NCBI GenBank assembly: GCA_023438065.1
Contig: JAEXRH010000015.1
Location: 124,001 to 188,000 of the forward strand
Length of the DNA: 64,000 bases
Direction of reading: 5' to 3'
Source: Spirochaetota bacterium
Lineage (GTDB): Bacteria > Spirochaetota > Spirochaetia > Treponematales > Treponemataceae
Below are positions 8,017 through 17,800 of the stretch, piece by piece. The notes beneath the pieces are model-generated. The model was not told the DNA's origin. It was given only the letters and a program-made list of their open reading frames with translations, and searched no databases. Position 1 is the first letter of the stretch. Each line of letters begins with the position of its first letter. The position numbers and the translations under genes were made by a program.

Positions 8017-10535
8017 GACCGATCGCGCTTCTTGCCGTCGCCCTGGCGCGGCGACTTCCCGCGCCGATTCGCGCCGTCATGGTCGCCCTTCGCGGGCGAT
8101 CGCCCCGTTTCGCGGGTTTTTCCCCGCGCGGCGCGCCCTTCCCCGGATCTCGATTCCCCCGAGGACTTTCCCGGCTTCCCGTCGGCGGACGGGCGCCCCT
8201 TTCGCTCGACCTTGCGGAAATTCGCCCGCTCGGTCATCTGCTTGAACTCTTCCATCTTGTCCGGGTCGTAGAACCCGTCCTTCCAGTTAAACCGCGAAAC
8301 GTCGGGCAGGGACTGTCCCTTCCGGTAGGAATCCATGATCGCGCGGTAATCCTGCCTGCGCACGCGGGTCTTCGAAAGGTCGACGATGAAGCGCCTGAAC
8401 CCTTCCTTCGCGAGAGCGGCGGCCTTGTCCGCGATCGAGAACGGCAGTTCCGGGAACACGAACGAACCCTCGTCGGTCGAAAGGACCTTGAACGCCCCGC
8501 CCTGACGGTCGGAGAAGAAGGTGAAGTTGTAGTCGGCGGGCAATTTGAACCGCATGCGGAAAAGCGCGGGATACGCGAACGCGGTTATGATCGCGCGGCT
8601 GCGGATCGCGGGATCGAAGGTCTCCTCGAGGTTCTTGCGCGAGTTCTCGAGCGGGCTCACGACAGCCTGCAGACCCTGTTTTTCGAGCCAGTCGACGGAC
8701 CAGCGGTTGAAGGCGTAGAGATAGGGTCCCGCGACGAGGCAAAGACCCCGGTTTCGGAGCATGCCGACGTGACCGGGATTATTGAGCATGAAATGCGAGT
8801 ACCCGTTCTCGATCAGGGCGTCGAGGGTCGTCGAGAGACCGTCCTCGATCGCCTGGGGAAGGAAGGGGTCGAGGGAGATGATCGTCTCGCGCTTCGAGAA
8901 GGGAAAGGCGCGCAGGCCCGTCGACGGGGTCTCCTCGCTTCCGCCTTCCTTTCCGTCCGCCCCGTCCTCGTCGGGCGATGATTCCGTCACGGTCGCCTTC
9001 CCCTTCCGGGAGGGTTCCGCGGCCGAAAGCCCGAGAAGGGCCGGGACCGTTTCGCGGTTGAGCTCGACGATCACCCGCACCGGGCGATCGGTCAGTATCG
9101 TATAGACGTCCTCGACGGTCGAAACCTGGACGTACACCCCCTCGGGGAGCGGGGAAAGCTTCGCGAGCCGGGAGGCCGAACCGCCCGCCTGGGCGCGCGG
9201 GCTTGCCTGGTCCGCGACCTTTCGGGTCTTTCCCTTGGTAGCCTCGCCGTCCGCTTTCGCCGGGCGATCGGCCTCGTCCGATCCCGTAAAGGGCCTGATC
9301 GACTGAAGCTTCTCGCCGCCCGGCTGGGACCGGTAGCGGGCGAGGTCGTTCGCGATGACGTGGGGGTAGCGCTTCGTCATTCCCTTCGTCTGGAGGAGGT
9401 ACACCGAGTCGCCGGTCGAGAATCCCTCGGGCACGTCGATCCAGCGACCGGACCCTTCCTCGCGAACCTCGCGGACCTTGTGGCTCTCGCGGCCGGAATC
9501 GTCCTTCCGGTGAAGCCGGACCGAGTCGCCCGCGTCCGGGTCGTACGAGCCGCCCTTGAGGAGCGCGAACCTGCCGTCCTCCTCGGTGCGCACCCGGTCG
9601 ATCTTCCCGAGGAAGATCCCGGTGCCGCCCGCCTGGTCGGGATTGAGGACGCCGTCGGCCTTCGGGGAATCGAAGAGGAAGCGGGTCTTCGCGCGGGCGA
9701 AGTCGTTCGCGAGCATCCGCCGCGCGGTCTCGGCGGCGGCTTTCCGGTCGGACTGCCAGTTGTCGAGCATGTACCGGTACGCGGCGACCACCGTCCCGAC
9801 GTATTCGGCGCTTTTCATGCGCCCCTCGATCTTGAAGGAATGCACGCCCGCCTCGACGAGTTCCGGGATGCGGTCGATGAGTTGCAGGTCGTTCGGGGAG
9901 AAGTAATACCCCTGTCTCGTGCCGCCCGAGACCTCGGCGGAGTAGAGCCTCCGGCACGCCTGGGCGCACATGCCGCGGTTCGCCGACTTGCCCCCGAGGA
10001 AGCTCGAGAAAAGGCAGAGGCCCGACTCGCTCACGCACAGGGCGCCGTGGACGAAGGTCTCGAGTTCGCAGGAGGTTCGCGCCTTGATCTCCCGGATCTC
10101 GGCGAGGCCGAGTTCTCGGGCGAGCACGACGCGGGAAACCCCGGAGCGGCTCATGGCGTTCGCGGCGCGGGCGCTCGCGATGTTCATCTGGGTCGAGGCG
10201 TGGATGCGAAGCGCGGGAAAGTGCGTCCGGGCCATGTTGAGTACGCCGAAATCCTGCACGATGAGCCCGTCCGGGCCTATTCGGTTAAGATAGGAAAGGA
10301 AGCGGTACATGCGCTCCGTCTCGCTCTCCTCGAGGACGGTGTTGACGGTCACGAGGATCTTCTTTCCTTTCTTGTGGAGGGCCTCGACCGTCGCCTCGAA
10401 CTGGGACCACGCGAAGTTGGAGCTCCTGAGGCGCGCGTTGAAGCTCTTTAAACCGAGATATACCGCGTCGGCTCCCTCGCCGATCGCCGCGTCAAGCGCC
10501 TCCGGGTTCCCGGCCGGTGCCAATAGTTCCGCCAT
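8013..10535 (-). CDS. U32 peptidase-family protein (YhbU/RlhA/TrhP-like) with long charged tail
   Basis: The N-terminal part starts MAELLAPAGNPEALDAAIGE and contains GADAVYLGLKSFNAR and IHASTQMNIASARAA. It also has the family cysteine cluster GALCVSESGLC, followed by RGMCAQACRR and FKIEGRMKSAEYV. U32 proteins such as RlhA and TrhP install hydroxyl groups in 23S rRNA or tRNA and are thought to bind an Fe-S cluster through these cysteines; others are annotated as collagenase-like peptidases. Which role applies here is not visible. At 840 residues it is longer than RlhA (about 650). The extra length is a linker near residues 390-440 and an Arg/Lys/Gly/Ser-rich tail of about 60 residues that could bind RNA. 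The start has GGAGG 5 nt upstream. Confidence 0.85.
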   Translation of the reverse strand: MAELLAPAGNPEALDAAIGEGADAVYLGLKSFNARLRSSNFAWSQFEATVEALHKKGKKILVTVNTVLEESETERMYRFLSYLNRIGPDGLIVQDFGVLNMARTHFPALRIHASTQMNIASARAANAMSRSGVSRVVLARELGLAEIREIKARTSCELETFVHGALCVSESGLCLFSSFLGGKSANRGMCAQACRRLYSAEVSGGTRQGYYFSPNDLQLIDRIPELVEAGVHSFKIEGRMKSAEYVGTVVAAYRYMLDNWQSDRKAAAETARRMLANDFARAKTRFLFDSPKADGVLNPDQAGGTGIFLGKIDRVRTEEDGRFALLKGGSYDPDAGDSVRLHRKDDSGRESHKVREVREEGSGRWIDVPEGFSTGDSVYLLQTKGMTKRYPHVIANDLARYRSQPGGEKLQSIRPFTGSDEADRPAKADGEATKGKTRKVADQASPRAQAGGSASRLAKLSPLPEGVYVQVSTVEDVYTILTDRPVRVIVELNRETVPALLGLSAAEPSRKGKATVTESSPDEDGADGKEGGSEETPSTGLRAFPFSKRETIISLDPFLPQAIEDGLSTTLDALIENGYSHFMLNNPGHVGMLRNRGLCLVAGPYLYAFNRWSVDWLEKQGLQAVVSPLENSRKNLEETFDPAIRSRAIITAFAYPALFRMRFKLPADYNFTFFSDRQGGAFKVLSTDEGSFVFPELPFSIADKAAALAKEGFRRFIVDLSKTRVRRQDYRAIMDSYRKGQSLPDVSRFNWKDGFYDPDKMEEFKQMTERANFRKVERKGRPSADGKPGKSSGESRSGEGRAARGKTRETGRSPAKGDHDGANRRGKSPRQGDGKKRDRS

Positions 10536-10616
10536 GCATACCTCCAGTATTCAAGCCCTATACTAGCGTGAAAACGGGTATTATGCAAACGAGCGGCCAG
10601 ACCCGCCGGCACGGGC

Positions 10617-11651
10617 TCAGCGCGGGGCGTTCGGAAGGCCCGGAGAGCACTTGCCGGTCGCGCAGACGATCCAGTCGGCGGCCGTATCGGTGTCGGTAAG
10701 GACGCTGTCGCGAGCGAGGGTTCGGGTCGGGCTCATCCCGACCGCCCGGGCGGCGTCGGATACGAGCGGACCCGGTTTCCAGGCCCCCGCCTGCGCCGCC
10801 TCGCGCGCGGCATCCTTGAGCGCGTCGGAGGGCCAGTCATCCTTTCCCTCCTCGGCGCAAAGGAGCGCGTCGAGGATGGCGCCCCCTGAGCGTTCGCGAA
10901 GGAGGACGACGTTGGTTTTCTTGAAGGGAGAACGGGCCTGATCGTCCCAAAAATCCCGGGCCTGGGGAGAGGAGTTCGTGCCGCCCGACTCGTCGAGACC
11001 CTTGAGTTCGTTCACGAGTCCTTCCTCGACCGAGCGGAAATGCCATACGACGAACTCCCCTTCCCGCACCTCGACGGGGGGAAATTCGCGGATCGAGGCG
11101 TCCGCGTTCGCGCTATTGACGATCTGGACGCCGCCGAGGTTCCCCGCGGTAAGCGCGACCATCTCGAGGTATTCCACCTTCGGTTTCGAGTAGTCCATGC
11201 GGACCTCGCTGAGCCTCAAGCGGGGAACGCGATCGTTGAAGCCGACGAAGGGAGACGCGAAGGAAAGGGTGTTTCCCCGCGCGTCCGCGACGACGGCGGA
11301 AAGCGCGGCCCTTTGGCCGGGCCCGGGCGGATCGGCCATGGTGAAGCGCGCGAGAAGCCCGCCTTCCGCGGATTCCCAGGTCACGGCTACGGGCGCCATC
11401 GCCGTTTCCTCAGACCCCGCGGATGGAAGGACCTCGGCCGACACGACCGTGACAGGACCCGAAAACGAGACCTCAAGACGATCCCGCGCGACCGCGCGAA
11501 CCTCGCCGAGTTTCGGGACCTCGAGATCGCCGCCCCAGAGCGTGACGATCGCGCCGTCGGCAAGGCTCGCCGAGCACGCCGGAAGACAAATCGAGCACGC
11601 CGCGAGAAGGGAGAGCGAACACGCGACCGGAATCAAGCGACAACCCTTCAT
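10617..11651 (-). CDS. Lipoprotein with a lamin-tail-like domain
   Basis: A 344-residue predicted lipoprotein. MKGCRLIPVACSLSLLAAC has a lipobox (LAAC, with LPAC 8 residues later as an alternative). An N-terminal Ig-like region (SGPVTVVSAEVLPSAG) is followed by a segment resembling the lamin-tail domain (RLSEVRMDYSKPKVEYLEMV, then LGGVQIVNSANADAS), a fold found in bacterial surface proteins. The ATG at 11651 has AAGGAG 6 nt upstream, which fixes the start well downstream of the open frame's upper limit. Probably anchored in the envelope; function unknown. Divergent from the gene at 11721. Confidence 0.7.
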   Translation of the reverse strand: MKGCRLIPVACSLSLLAACSICLPACSASLADGAIVTLWGGDLEVPKLGEVRAVARDRLEVSFSGPVTVVSAEVLPSAGSEETAMAPVAVTWESAEGGLLARFTMADPPGPGQRAALSAVVADARGNTLSFASPFVGFNDRVPRLRLSEVRMDYSKPKVEYLEMVALTAGNLGGVQIVNSANADASIREFPPVEVREGEFVVWHFRSVEEGLVNELKGLDESGGTNSSPQARDFWDDQARSPFKKTNVVLLRERSGGAILDALLCAEEGKDDWPSDALKDAAREAAQAGAWKPGPLVSDAARAVGMSPTRTLARDSVLTDTDTAADWIVCATGKCSPGLPNAPR

Positions 11652-11720
11652 GTATTTCTCCTTACCGGGCTTTTCGCGGGGACTGTCGCCTTTTGGCCTT
11701 TTTTTTGGTATCTTTCCGCC

Positions 11721-12137
11721 ATGAACCACACCGTCAGGGCGCTTGCCCTCCACCGCGATATCGCCGCGCCGCGCGAGGGGCGCGCGGTCGACGGCACCGT
11801 CGCGATCCTCGCCTACCGATCGCTCGTGGCGAAGGGAGACCTCGAGCCGGCGCCGTCCGAACATCTCGCGCGCGTCGATGCCGCGAATGAGCCGGCGACG
11901 ATCCGCGCGGGCAGGTATCTCTTTACCCAGGGACTCCTCGGCCGCGGCGAGCTTGCCGCCCGGGATCCGGACCGCGCCGCCTCCGAGCCCGAGTGGCGCG
12001 ACGCGGCCGAGGCCGTCTGGCTCGAGTCGCTCTGGCGAAACCAGGCGTTCGCGAGCGACCTCTTTTACGTCCGTATCCTCACCGAGGACGGGAAGACGGT
12101 CTTTCAGATATTCCGCGAAATCGAGGCGGGCGAGTAA
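11721..12137 (+). CDS. Conserved-looking small protein, function unknown
   Basis: A 138-residue soluble protein (MNHTVRALALHRDIAAPREG), Ala/Arg/Glu-rich. The C-terminus LFYVRILTEDGKTVFQIFRE looks like a beta hairpin. No family recognised. The ATG lacks a Shine-Dalgarno; a TATCTT hexamer (11709-11714) ends 6 nt upstream, the leaderless spacing seen at several other genes here. Followed by a bidirectional terminator. Confidence 0.55.
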   Translation: MNHTVRALALHRDIAAPREGRAVDGTVAILAYRSLVAKGDLEPAPSEHLARVDAANEPATIRAGRYLFTQGLLGRGELAARDPDRAASEPEWRDAAEAVWLESLWRNQAFASDLFYVRILTEDGKTVFQIFREIEAGE

Positions 12138-12208
12138 CGGCGCGATACCGTGCCGACGCGCGTCGACGTGACGCGCCCGAAACGCGAAGAAAACCCGTTT
12201 AAAACGCG

Positions 12209-12233
12209 AAAACCCCGGCGACACCGGGGTTTT
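12209..12233. terminator. Bidirectional rho-independent terminator
   Basis: Ten-bp perfect stem AAAACCCCGG / CCGGGGTTTT with a 5-nt loop, between two convergent genes (stops at 12137 and 12261). T-rich on both sides. Confidence 0.8.
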
Positions 12234-12260
12234 CTGTTAATCTCCTGTTTCGGACGCCGG

Positions 12261-12941
12261 TTACAGTCGGCAGGTCTCTACCATGTAACGGATCGAGTCG
12301 CCGTTCTTGTCGACGGCGGTTTTCTCGACGACGAATACGAGAGACTTGCCCGAATCGTCCGTCACGATCCGTTTCACGAGATAGTCCTTGACGCCCGGCC
12401 GCTTGAGGGCAGGGGTCCCGACGGTCTTCGAGACCTTCTTTCCCGCGGCGTCGGTGACGGTAACGAGTATGTAAAACGAGGATCGAACGTTCTTGCCGCT
12501 CCCTTCCGAAAGGGTGCGGACGGACACCGCGTATTCCTTGCCGGACTCGAAATCACGGAACGAAACGTCCTTGAGGGCAGGCTCGTTTTCGGCCTGCACG
12601 TAGAGAGCCCGTCCCTGTCTCGCCGCGTCGATCGACTGTTTCGCGAGGAAGTCCGCGGCTCGCGCCTGAACCTCCTGGAACGCGACCTTGCCGTCCTTGC
12701 CCGCGTTCGCCTCGCCCGGATCGACACGGAACTTGCCCCCGGGGATGAAATCGTTTTTGGCGACGTCTACCGCATAGAGGTCCGCGAACGCGCGAAAGTC
12801 GGCGTCGGTACGACCGAACTGGCCGAACGCGAAGCGAGCGCCGTCCGGGGAAAAGCCGAGACTCACGAAATTGGCGACGTCGCCGGCGAATAAGGCGGCG
12901 GCCGAAAGGGCGAGAATGAGCGAGAAAGCGAGTTTGCGCAT
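12261..12941 (-). CDS. Predicted secreted protein, DUF2259-like
   Basis: A 226-residue protein with a signal peptide (MRKLAFSLILALSAAALFAG). The mature start DVANFVSLGFSPDGARFAFG resembles the DUF2259 family of predicted secreted proteins that I associate with spirochaetes; no molecular role is known. The rest is beta-rich with a repeated pattern (FYILVTVTDAAGKKVSKTVG, SLVFVVEKTAVDKNG). The ATG at 12941 has GGGAGAT upstream; the open frame extends 60 codons further but without a signal peptide at its start. A bidirectional terminator follows. Confidence 0.65.
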   Translation of the reverse strand: MRKLAFSLILALSAAALFAGDVANFVSLGFSPDGARFAFGQFGRTDADFRAFADLYAVDVAKNDFIPGGKFRVDPGEANAGKDGKVAFQEVQARAADFLAKQSIDAARQGRALYVQAENEPALKDVSFRDFESGKEYAVSVRTLSEGSGKNVRSSFYILVTVTDAAGKKVSKTVGTPALKRPGVKDYLVKRIVTDDSGKSLVFVVEKTAVDKNGDSIRYMVETCRL

Positions 12942-12995
12942 GGGTATCTCCCTGATATTTCCTTGCCATGAATATCGACAAAACGCGCGGGCGAC

Positions 12996-13025
12996 TTGAG
13001 CCTCGACGCGCTCAGGCGCTATACT
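12996..13025 (+). promoter_or_regulatory. Sigma-70-like promoter with leaderless geometry
   Basis: TTGAGC (12996-13001), 18 bp, TATACT (13020-13025), then 7 nt to the ATG at 13033. No Shine-Dalgarno is present in those 7 nt. Confidence 0.6.
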
Positions 13026-13032
13026 CGCGTGC

Positions 13033-13860
13033 ATGACCCTCGCGACCAGGAACCGGTTCATCAGGGCGGCAACCGTCGTCTCGCTCGTTTTCGCGATCGC
13101 CTCGATCGCGAGCATCGTCATGATACTCGCCCATCACGGCTTGCCCCGGACGCCGCCGGGACATCGGCCGCTCCAGGCGCTCGACTCGTTTTTCCTGACG
13201 TCCTGGAATCCCCTCGCCTCGATTCTCGCGATCGGGATCTTCCCGCTCCTCTCCCTCGCGGGGCTCCTCTACGTGCTCTTCGCCTTCGAGAAGACCCAAA
13301 CGGTCGAGATCGTATTCGTCACCGCGGCGATATTCCTGCTTTCACTCGAGTCGATCCGGATGTTCGTTCCCCTCTATCGCCTCTGGGTTCACGCGAATTT
13401 CTTCACGCAGGCGATATCCCGCGCGGTGATCTTCTGCAGGATATTCATCCTGCTCGCGCTCCTTTCGAGCGCCATCTTCACGACGAGCGGGACCATCCAG
13501 CAGGTCGGACCGAGCATCTTTCTCCTCGCCTTCTTCTCGCTCAGCCTCGCGAACGTGATACCGATCAACACGGGATCGATGACGACGACCTTCCTCATCC
13601 CGACGGGATTCCGCGGCTCGCTCATCTCGTTCCTTTCCCTCCTGGGAATCCTTACCCTCGCCTCGTATCTCGTCCTCGGAAAGACCCGCGGGGTAGTCGA
13701 GTACGAGGACGCCGCATGGGGGCTTTTTCTCTTCCTCGTCGGATACGCGCTTCTCGCCCTCTGCGACACCTGGCTCTTTCTCGGCGGGGGAACCCTCCTC
13801 GTAAGCCTCGGCGCGTGGCTCTACCTCGACCGTATTCATCGATTTTACCTGTGGCAGTAA
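13033..13860 (+). CDS. Polytopic membrane protein, function unknown
   Basis: A 275-residue protein with about seven to eight hydrophobic segments (for example IRAATVVSLVFAIASIASIV, IEIVF-type helix near 93-107, FILLALLSSAIFTTSG, GLFLFLVGYALLALCDTWLF). No catalytic motif or known family recognised. Expressed from its own promoter and convergent with the gene at 13882. The GC-rich frame is clean and uninterrupted. Confidence 0.6.
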   Translation: MTLATRNRFIRAATVVSLVFAIASIASIVMILAHHGLPRTPPGHRPLQALDSFFLTSWNPLASILAIGIFPLLSLAGLLYVLFAFEKTQTVEIVFVTAAIFLLSLESIRMFVPLYRLWVHANFFTQAISRAVIFCRIFILLALLSSAIFTTSGTIQQVGPSIFLLAFFSLSLANVIPINTGSMTTTFLIPTGFRGSLISFLSLLGILTLASYLVLGKTRGVVEYEDAAWGLFLFLVGYALLALCDTWLFLGGGTLLVSLGAWLYLDRIHRFYLWQ

Positions 13861-13881
13861 GAAACGCTTGTGTTCGGGGCG

Positions 13882-14505
13882 TCAACGGATCATCTGGACG
13901 AACGCCGCGATCGCGATCGGTATGACGAGGTTGTCGTAGTCCTTGAGCGGCAGGATCTCGATGGCCATCGCCAGAAGCGCGACGGCGATCGACTCGATGA
14001 GCCTGCCTGACATGATGAAGGAAGCGAGAAAGACGGCGATGAAGCACGCGGTCGAGCCCTCGAAGGTCTTGCCCCGCGCGCCGGGAATCGGGTTCCTGCC
14101 CCAGAGCTTCCCCGCGAGGCTCGCGATACCGTCGCCGAAGGCGAGGGCGAAAACGCCGTAACGGGCCGCGTCCTGGGGAAACAGGAGAAGCGAAAAAAGC
14201 ACGCCGAGCCCCATCGTTACCGGGCCGAGCACGAACCTGCCGTCGTCGCGACGCCGGGCCGCGTACGAGGTGACGCGCGACACCATGGGAACGGCGTTGC
14301 CGCCGAGCCGTCGATACTCGCAAATGACGTATACGGAAATGACGGACGCGAGGGCGAAGACAGTCCAGGAGAAATTCCAGGAAGCGAAGGCCGGAACGAA
14401 TCCCGCGCAAAAATGGATCCCCTTGCGAACGGTCTCCTTGAGAAGATCGTTCACCGTGGCGTTCTGCGAGATCCGCCGATACCGAAAATTCGCGACTACA
14501 CCCAT
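13882..14505 (-). CDS. SEC59/VTE5-like CTP-dependent lipid kinase or phosphatidate cytidylyltransferase-like membrane protein
   Basis: A 207-residue membrane protein with the conserved FGDGIASLAGKLWGRN, followed by RGKTFEGSTACF. This pattern is shared by dolichol/phytol kinase-like (COG0170) and CdsA-like enzymes that use CTP. N-terminal KETVRKGIHFCAGF resembles the 'RK..H' start of that family. Six or so hydrophobic segments are visible. It probably phosphorylates or activates a polyprenol, diacylglycerol or related lipid in the membrane. The start has GAGGAG 9 nt upstream and a TATACT promoter box further up. The substrate cannot be read from sequence. Confidence 0.7.
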   Translation of the reverse strand: MGVVANFRYRRISQNATVNDLLKETVRKGIHFCAGFVPAFASWNFSWTVFALASVISVYVICEYRRLGGNAVPMVSRVTSYAARRRDDGRFVLGPVTMGLGVLFSLLLFPQDAARYGVFALAFGDGIASLAGKLWGRNPIPGARGKTFEGSTACFIAVFLASFIMSGRLIESIAVALLAMAIEILPLKDYDNLVIPIAIAAFVQMIR

Positions 14506-14683
14506 CCTGCAGCTCCTCGCTTATGCAAGTATAGCACACGGAAAACAATCGCCAAGGATAAAGGTTTCCGGGTGACGACCTATGTATGTTGAAGGGGTGA
14601 GCCGGTGACTGGAGTTGGCGAAGAGCGCCAACGCTGCCGCGTGAAGCGCGACAAGCCCGTTTCTTTAAAAAAAACTTGTTTTT

Positions 14684-14755
14684 TGGACGTTACTGGGTTT
14701 GAACCAGTGACTTCTACCGTGTGAAGGTAGCACTCTACCGCTGAGTTAAACGTCC
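14684..14755 (-). tRNA. tRNA-Val (anticodon CAC)
   Basis: Cloverleaf on the minus strand: acceptor GGACGTT/AACGTCC, D arm ACTC-GAGT, anticodon stem CTACC/GGTAG around loop TTCACAC (anticodon CAC, reads GUG), T arm ACTGG-TTCAAAC-CCAGT, discriminator A. The 3' CCA is not encoded. Confidence 0.95.
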
Positions 14756-14792
14756 AAAAAACAAGTTATGTAGGTAGAAAAGGGCTTGCGCC

Positions 14793-14805
14793 GCACTCTA
14801 CCGCT
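14793..14805 (-). repeat. Second copy of the tRNA-Val D-arm 13-mer in the tRNA leader
   Basis: GCACTCTACCGCT occurs in the tRNA gene (14730-14742, D arm) and again here, 63 bp away in direct orientation, inside the predicted 5' leader. It looks like a remnant of a partial tRNA duplication. Confidence 0.6.
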
Positions 14806-14820
14806 TTAAGGCGCTTCGTC

Positions 14821-14849
14821 ATAATAGCAAGTATGGCGATGTTTTGCAA
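14821..14849 (-). promoter_or_regulatory. Promoter of tRNA-Val
   Basis: Minus strand TTGCAA (14844-14849), 17 bp, TATTAT (14821-14826), with TGC directly before the -10 (extended -10). Predicted start near 14814, giving a leader of about 60 nt. Confidence 0.7.
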
Positions 14850-14877
14850 GCGCCGGATTCCGGGAGCCGCAGGCGGA

Positions 14878-17800
14878 TTACTTGAACGGGATCTCGCCGT
14901 CGAGCGTCCGCGGGATGTCGGCGTAGATCTCGGTCTCGAAGCCCGAACGGGGATGGGTGAGGTTCTGGATGTTCCCGTTCGCGAGACTCGGCACCGGGTT
15001 CCCGAATTCGTCCTTCAGCCGGACGAGGGTCTCGGGGTTCCGCGTCAGGGAGTCCCACGCGCGGGCCGACTCGGCGAAGAGGGCCAGGGCGCGCGCGTTC
15101 TTCCGGGAATCCCCCGTCCTGAGCGAGACGCGGTTGAGCGCGACCGCGAGGTTGTTCGACACGCGCATGTAGGCGTCGACGAAAGCCGCGTCGTCTATCC
15201 TGACTTGCGGGAACACGATGCCCTTCCGCAAACGCTCGGCGTCGAGGTCGTCGATGAGGGTGCCGTAATAGCCGGCGGCCGCGTAATAGTCGCCCCGGCG
15301 GAAAAGCGCGTTGCCCAACCCCAGCAGCAGGTTCCTGTCGAACGGGACCTCGACATGGGTCGAGATGAAGGAGTTCATCGCGGCCTCGAAATCCTGGTTT
15401 CGATACTGAATGTAGCCTATCCGATAGCGGACCGACGGGGTGTCGTTAAGCTCCGCGCGAGCCTTTTCGTAATGGCGGAGGGCGCTCGCGAGATCTCCCG
15501 TGACGAAATACTCGACGTCCGCGTAATCGGCGTACAGCTTTCCCACCCGGGGATCCTGCGAGACCGAGCGATTTGCGCGCTGCTCCTCGTAGAGCGTGAT
15601 TCCCTTTCCATAGGTCTCGAGGGCCCTGTCCTTCATCTCGTCCTTCTGGTTCACCTGGATCTCGCCGAGAAGCCTGAAGGAGTCGACCCACGTGAGCATG
15701 CGGCGCGGGGACATGACGGGGCCCTCGTCGAAAAGGCGTATCGTCTCCGTGAAGGCCTTCGCGGCGAGACCGTCCTTGTAGTTATAGAGGAAGAAACGGC
15801 CGATGTTGTAGTTCGCCTCGGGAGACCGCGGATCGGCCTTGACCGCCCGCTCGAGTAGCGCGCGCACGTCCTCGATCTTCGCGATGAGGGCCTCGGAATC
15901 GCCGGGCTTCGGGTGATAGCGCTTGTCGAGGAGATAGCCGCTCAGCTCGATGAGGTCGGGAGCGCCGATCTTCGCGCGCCTTTCCATGAAATGCTCCTTG
16001 AGCGGGAGCACCTCGGCGAGCTTGTCGGTGCGGATGAAGAAACGCATCATCCGCGCGAGATAGGGATCCTTCGACCCGTAAAGCTCGATGAGGGTCGCGT
16101 AGGTCTTCCGCGCGAGCTCGTATTTCGAGGCGTCCTCGTCGGCCCAATCGAGGTAGTTGTCGCCGAGAAGAAGGAGCCCGTCGGGGTCGTTGACGTAATT
16201 GTCGAGCACGCGCCGCCTGATGACGCTCTCGGCCTTCGCGAAGTTGCGGAGATCGGTCCGGAGCATCTCGGCGTACTCGAGGCCGCCCGCCTTGTCGTTA
16301 TGGTAGCGGTCAAGGAGACGCACGTACATCATCTCGGCCGTGATGTACTGTTTCTTCGCGCGATAGGCGCGGGCGTAGCGGAAATACCATCGCTTCTTCT
16401 CGACGTGGCGCACGGCCTCGTCGAAAAGCGAAAGCGACTGGGTGTATCGCGCGTCCTCGATCGCCTCGTAGCCGCTCCGGTAGAGGCTTTCGGCGACGAG
16501 CGGCTCGTAGATGAAGGTCTTCCCGAGGATGATGACGCACGCGAAAAGCGTCGCGACGATCCCGAAGAGGGTCGCCGCGGGAAGGATGCGGTTCATGAAG
16601 ACGTACTTCAGCGACGACTTTTCGCGCTCGTACTCCTCGACGCTCTTCTTCTCGAAATCCTTCGGTATCGGTATGCTGCGGCTGAGCAGGTCCTCCATCG
16701 TCCGCGCGACCTTCTTGACGGGTACGCCGACCAGGACGCTGTGGACGAGCTCCATCTTCTGGATCTCGGTGCCCGAGTCCCCGGCGATGAATTCCTCGAT
16801 CGCGATGCGGAGGTTGAGGGGAAGCGCGCCGAGGTTGTCGAGGAATGTGCGGAAGTCCGATTCGGAGACGGAAAGGGGAACTTCCTTCTTCGCGCCCCTG
16901 CGCGGCGCGCCCGAGTCCGCGGGAAATCCCGCCTGAGGCCCTTTCTGGCTCGGGGCGTTGAAGTCCGAATAACCGGGGATATGGAATTCCTCGTCGGCCG
17001 CCCCGGCGATGCTCGACTGGATGAACTCCTCGTCGAGGCTGAAACTGTCGAAACCGTCCGCCTCGGCGGACGCGGCGTCCTCGCCCGCTTCGGGGCCGAC
17101 GGCGAGATCGTCCGGTATCGTGAAATTGCTGAAATCGTCCAGGCCGCCCGACCCTGCGGCACTCGAGCCGAAATCGGGATTGGGAACGCGAATGTCAGCG
17201 AACGGGTTTTCACCCCCGTCCGCGATGGTACCAAACGGAGAACCTGAGCCCTCGAGGCCGGGTATCCCGAAATCGTCGATTCCCCGGGCGCCCGCGCCCG
17301 AATCCGACGACTCGCCAAACGAGGCAAGAAGATCGTCGATCGACGCCTCTCCCGCAACCGGGGGACCCTCGATCGGTTCCATGCCTTCCATTGCTTCGTC
17401 GGTTACGGTCGCTTCGGGGGACATTTCGAAACCGACTTCTTCTATCGGCTCGAGCGAAAGTTCCTCTCCCGGCTGCCCGGCTTCGCCGAAAGCCCGAGAA
17501 AAATCCTCCGGCATGGAAAACCCTTCCGGGCCGAAGGCGTCGGGAGGAGCTGTCCCGGAAAGATCCGAAAGTTCGGGGATCGCCGAAAACTCGGGAATGG
17601 CGGCTTCGGGAACGGCAATTTCAGGCGGGGTCTCGAAGGACGGTGTAAAATCCATGGCCTCGAGCTCAAAGCTTTCTTCGGGTTCGATCCCGGACGGTTC
17701 GGCTTCCCCAATCGATTCGATCGGCTCCATTGGCTCTACCGATTCTACCGACTCTATCGACTCTATCGCATCGGTCTCGGGGACGGAAAACGACTCGAGA

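Larger units (their letters stand above)
14617..14820 (-). repeat. 204-bp imperfect palindrome centred on tRNA-Val (pre-tRNA leader pairs with trailer)
   Basis: The flanks of tRNA-Val are inverted copies of one another. Innermost, AACTTGTTTTTTGGACGTT (14673-14691) is perfectly complementary to 14749-14767 (19 bp, running into the acceptor stem). Next, AAGCCC...TTTCT (14653-14664) pairs with 14779-14790. Outermost, the GCGCC blocks near 14624-14629 and 14810-14815 pair. The predicted transcription start (about 14814) coincides with one end. The whole primary transcript can therefore fold into a rod with the tRNA at its tip. Eight T residues after the inner stem (14667-14674 on the opposite strand) could also act as a terminator. 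Confidence 0.7.
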
